Shown here: in pieces, positions 4,576-6,407 of the stretch
How the letters are laid out: each line of letters begins with the position of its first letter
How positions within the stretch are numbered: the stretch's first letter is position 1
Source: Campylobacteraceae bacterium
Lineage (GTDB): Bacteria; Campylobacterota; Campylobacteria; Campylobacterales; Sulfurovaceae
Assembly: GCA_026982175.1 (NCBI GenBank)
Contig: JALSHP010000025.1
Span: forward strand, 1-6,407
Direction: 5' to 3'
Length of the DNA stretch: 6,407 nt
Translations under genes and position numbers: made by a program
The notes under the pieces: model-generated
What the model saw: only the letters and a program-made list of their open reading frames with translations
What the model was told of the DNA's origin: nothing
Databases searched by the model: none

Positions 4576-6407
4576 ATGAAGAGAAATAAGATAGTAAAAT
4601 TAGTAGGAATTTCAGTGATTACAGCTGCTTTACTTGTTGGATGTGGCAATGGTTCGTCAGATACCCCAAGGACAACAGCAAGTATAAATAATAGTGGATT
4701 ATTGGGCTCGGTAGTCAAAGGTCCAATTACAGGTGCTACGGTAACGGTTTATGATGCTGATAGAAAAGAGATTGCGAGGACTATCTCAAAAGATGGAAAG
4801 TTTACCTTACCTACTATTGAGCTAACAAGTGAATACTATACGGTTGAGACAGTGGGAGGAACCTATGAAGATGAATCGACTAAAAAAAGCGTAACAGTTG
4901 GTGCTAATGAGGGTTTAAAAGCGTTGCTCACCAAAGCAGAATTTACAGAGATGTTAAATAAAAAAGAGTTTGTGGCGTTAACGCCTGAGACGACTATTTT
5001 TACAGAACTTACCCAAGAGAACTTAAAAGAGAATAGTTTAGAGGAGTCTATGAAACAGGCTCAAGAGCTTATTTATAAAATTTTGATTGAGAACTCATCT
5101 CCCATGCCAGGACTTCAAGGAGATATGTTGACAAGAAAGGGGGACTTAAGCAAGGCAGGAGCGTCTAGTTCAGCTGAAGCATTTGCCAAAAACAGAGCCA
5201 TCTCTTTTTCAAATCTTATGAAAGAGTTAGATATTGAGCCAAAGCGTGTTTTTGAAATTATTGAAAAACTATCAAGCGACTTAAAAGATGGTCGTGAAGA
5301 TGGTGTTGATGTTGATGGAGAAACACGTAAAATCTCTGAAGATTATACCGTAGCTAGAAATGGGCTTTTTCAAGAGACCACAAGCAGACTACGAAATGGC
5401 GAACTATCAGAGGGAGAAAGGGAACGACTTGGTCAAATGGGTTTTGATGTAAAAAGCATTCAAAATGATAGAGCCAATAAAGATGCAAACTTATCGGCAG
5501 ACATTAGTAAGTATTTGGCTGCGACAACGCTTCCTAGTTTACATATTTTAGAGACAATGGTAGATGAAGATGGCGATTTAAGCGATGCAAAAGCAACTTA
5601 TACTTTGGCTGCTAAAACAGAGGTTAATGTTAGCATTGAGACACCAAAGGGTTCGTGGGTTACGCCAATGTGGAGATATAATGACAAGCAATTACCGCTT
5701 ATTATCCGAACAGACCGTGGAACTGCCATGACTTTAAAGTTAGACAATCAGTTGGAGGCTGACTCTACCATTCATTGGCATGGATTTAAAATTCCTGCCA
5801 TTATGGATGGTGGGCCAGATGTCCCTGTGGCAAAAGGAACAACAAAAGATTATACTTTTACCATGAGTCAACCTGCTGCACCACTTTGGTTTCACCCTCA
5901 TCCAGATATGGAGACAGGAAAACAGGTTTATATGGGGTTAGCAGGAGCATTTTTACTTGAAGATGATATTTCTAAAAAGTTAGAAGCAGATAAAGCTTTA
6001 CCATCAGGTGACAGAGATGTGGTTCTTTTGGTACAAGATAGACGCTTCGCACCTGAAAAAAATGGAGTAAGAGAACTTCAGTACAAAACGATGGAGATGG
6101 ACAGCGATGGAATGTTGGGAGATACCATTTTAGTTAATGGTTCAGTTGTCCCAAAACTTGAAGTAGATACAGCTCAATATAGATTTAGACTTTACAATGT
6201 CTCAAACGCTAGAAACTATACCTTTGCTTTTGATGATAATCGTAGTTTTAAAGTAGTAGCCACCGATGGAGGACTTTTAAATGAACCTGTTGAGTTAACT
6301 GAAATTGTCTTAGGTGCTGCCGAGCGTGTTGAGATTGTTGTGGACTTTTCACAAGATGCTGTGGAGAAAAAAGTTTTACTTGTAAGTAAACCAACAGCGG
6401 GGGATAT
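4576..6407 (+). CDS. multicopper oxidase with N-terminal Ig-like/helical extension, lipoprotein, 3' incomplete
   Basis: An open frame of 610 codons runs off the right edge. A Sec/SPII signal without twin arginines ends in lipobox LVGC (Cys23). Residues ~41-105 look like a carboxypeptidase-regulatory/Ig-like beta domain (GLLGSVVKGPITGATVTVYD, then SKDGKFTLP). Residues ~106-345 are mostly helical and polar, with LTPETT (135-140) and Asp/Gly-rich stretches (DLKDGREDGVDVDGE, MVDEDGDLSD) that recall Ca-binding loops. The oxidase part begins about 350: H400/H402 in IHWHGF and H440/H442 in WFHPHP are type 2/3 copper ligands, and the CueO-like second domain follows (VVLLVQDRRF, ILVNGSVVPKLEV, VVATDGGLL, GAAERVEIVVDF). 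Domain 3, with the HxxHxH and HCH motifs and type 1 copper, lies beyond the window. It is a paralogue of the first oxidase but with a canonical HWHG. AAGGA lies 6 nt before the ATG, and the operator is the same. No frameshift is visible. Confidence 0.92.
   Translation, partial: MKRNKIVKLVGISVITAALLVGCGNGSSDTPRTTASINNSGLLGSVVKGPITGATVTVYDADRKEIARTISKDGKFTLPTIELTSEYYTVETVGGTYEDESTKKSVTVGANEGLKALLTKAEFTEMLNKKEFVALTPETTIFTELTQENLKENSLEESMKQAQELIYKILIENSSPMPGLQGDMLTRKGDLSKAGASSSAEAFAKNRAISFSNLMKELDIEPKRVFEIIEKLSSDLKDGREDGVDVDGETRKISEDYTVARNGLFQETTSRLRNGELSEGERERLGQMGFDVKSIQNDRANKDANLSADISKYLAATTLPSLHILETMVDEDGDLSDAKATYTLAAKTEVNVSIETPKGSWVTPMWRYNDKQLPLIIRTDRGTAMTLKLDNQLEADSTIHWHGFKIPAIMDGGPDVPVAKGTTKDYTFTMSQPAAPLWFHPHPDMETGKQVYMGLAGAFLLEDDISKKLEADKALPSGDRDVVLLVQDRRFAPEKNGVRELQYKTMEMDSDGMLGDTILVNGSVVPKLEVDTAQYRFRLYNVSNARNYTFAFDDNRSFKVVATDGGLLNEPVELTEIVLGAAERVEIVVDFSQDAVEKKVLLVSKPTAGD

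Overview
The window is AT-rich and gene-dense, and every complete gene lies on the plus strand. Codon use, AAGGA ribosome-binding sites about 6 nt before ATG, extended leaders without a recognisable -35 box, and the distinctive histidine kinase type (a YEKESF-like N-terminus and an HDFNTP H-box) point to a Campylobacterota genome of the Sulfurimonas/Arcobacter/Sulfurospirillum kind. This placement is by family resemblance only; the genus cannot be fixed from the sequence.

Layout. Positions 1-25 hold the first codons of a minus-strand gene that runs off the left edge. Positions ~76-330 hold the decayed 3' end of what looks like a PD-(D/E)XK-type endonuclease gene. Next come a CueO-like, Tat-exported multicopper oxidase lipoprotein (398-1825), a lipoprotein of unknown function with a charged repetitive tail (1922-2749), a hairpin terminator (2755-2784), and an OmpR-family response regulator with its sensor kinase (2843-3472 and 3435-4508, overlapping). 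Last is a second multicopper oxidase (4576 to the right edge, incomplete). Its two visible cupredoxin domains are preceded by about 345 residues of Ig-like and helical lipoprotein sequence.

The main observation is regulatory. The two oxidase genes and the unknown lipoprotein gene each have the same promoter architecture. Direct repeats of an 11-bp unit (consensus CTAACGTTnAG, two copies or three) sit where a -35 box would be. The last unit starts exactly 15 bp before a TATxxT-like -10 box in all three cases, and the -10 box is followed by a short leader of nearly constant length with an identical AAGGA-6-ATG start. Tandem 11-bp units at this position are what OmpR/PhoB-type activators bind, and an OmpR-type regulator with its kinase is encoded between the targets. 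The economical reading is a self-contained local regulon: a periplasm-facing kinase whose sensor loop is rich in His, Met and Cys drives three cell-envelope lipoproteins, two of them copper oxidases. Copper or another oxidisable metal as the signal is an inference. The regulator's own promoter lacks this motif and instead has a different candidate repeat, T(T/A)CAC at 11-bp spacing.

Other points of interest are a perfect 13-bp inverted repeat inside the kinase gene, different export signals on the two oxidases (Tat versus Sec), overlap of the third operator with the kinase stop codon, and an operator-like sequence with the same spacing inside the second oxidase gene.
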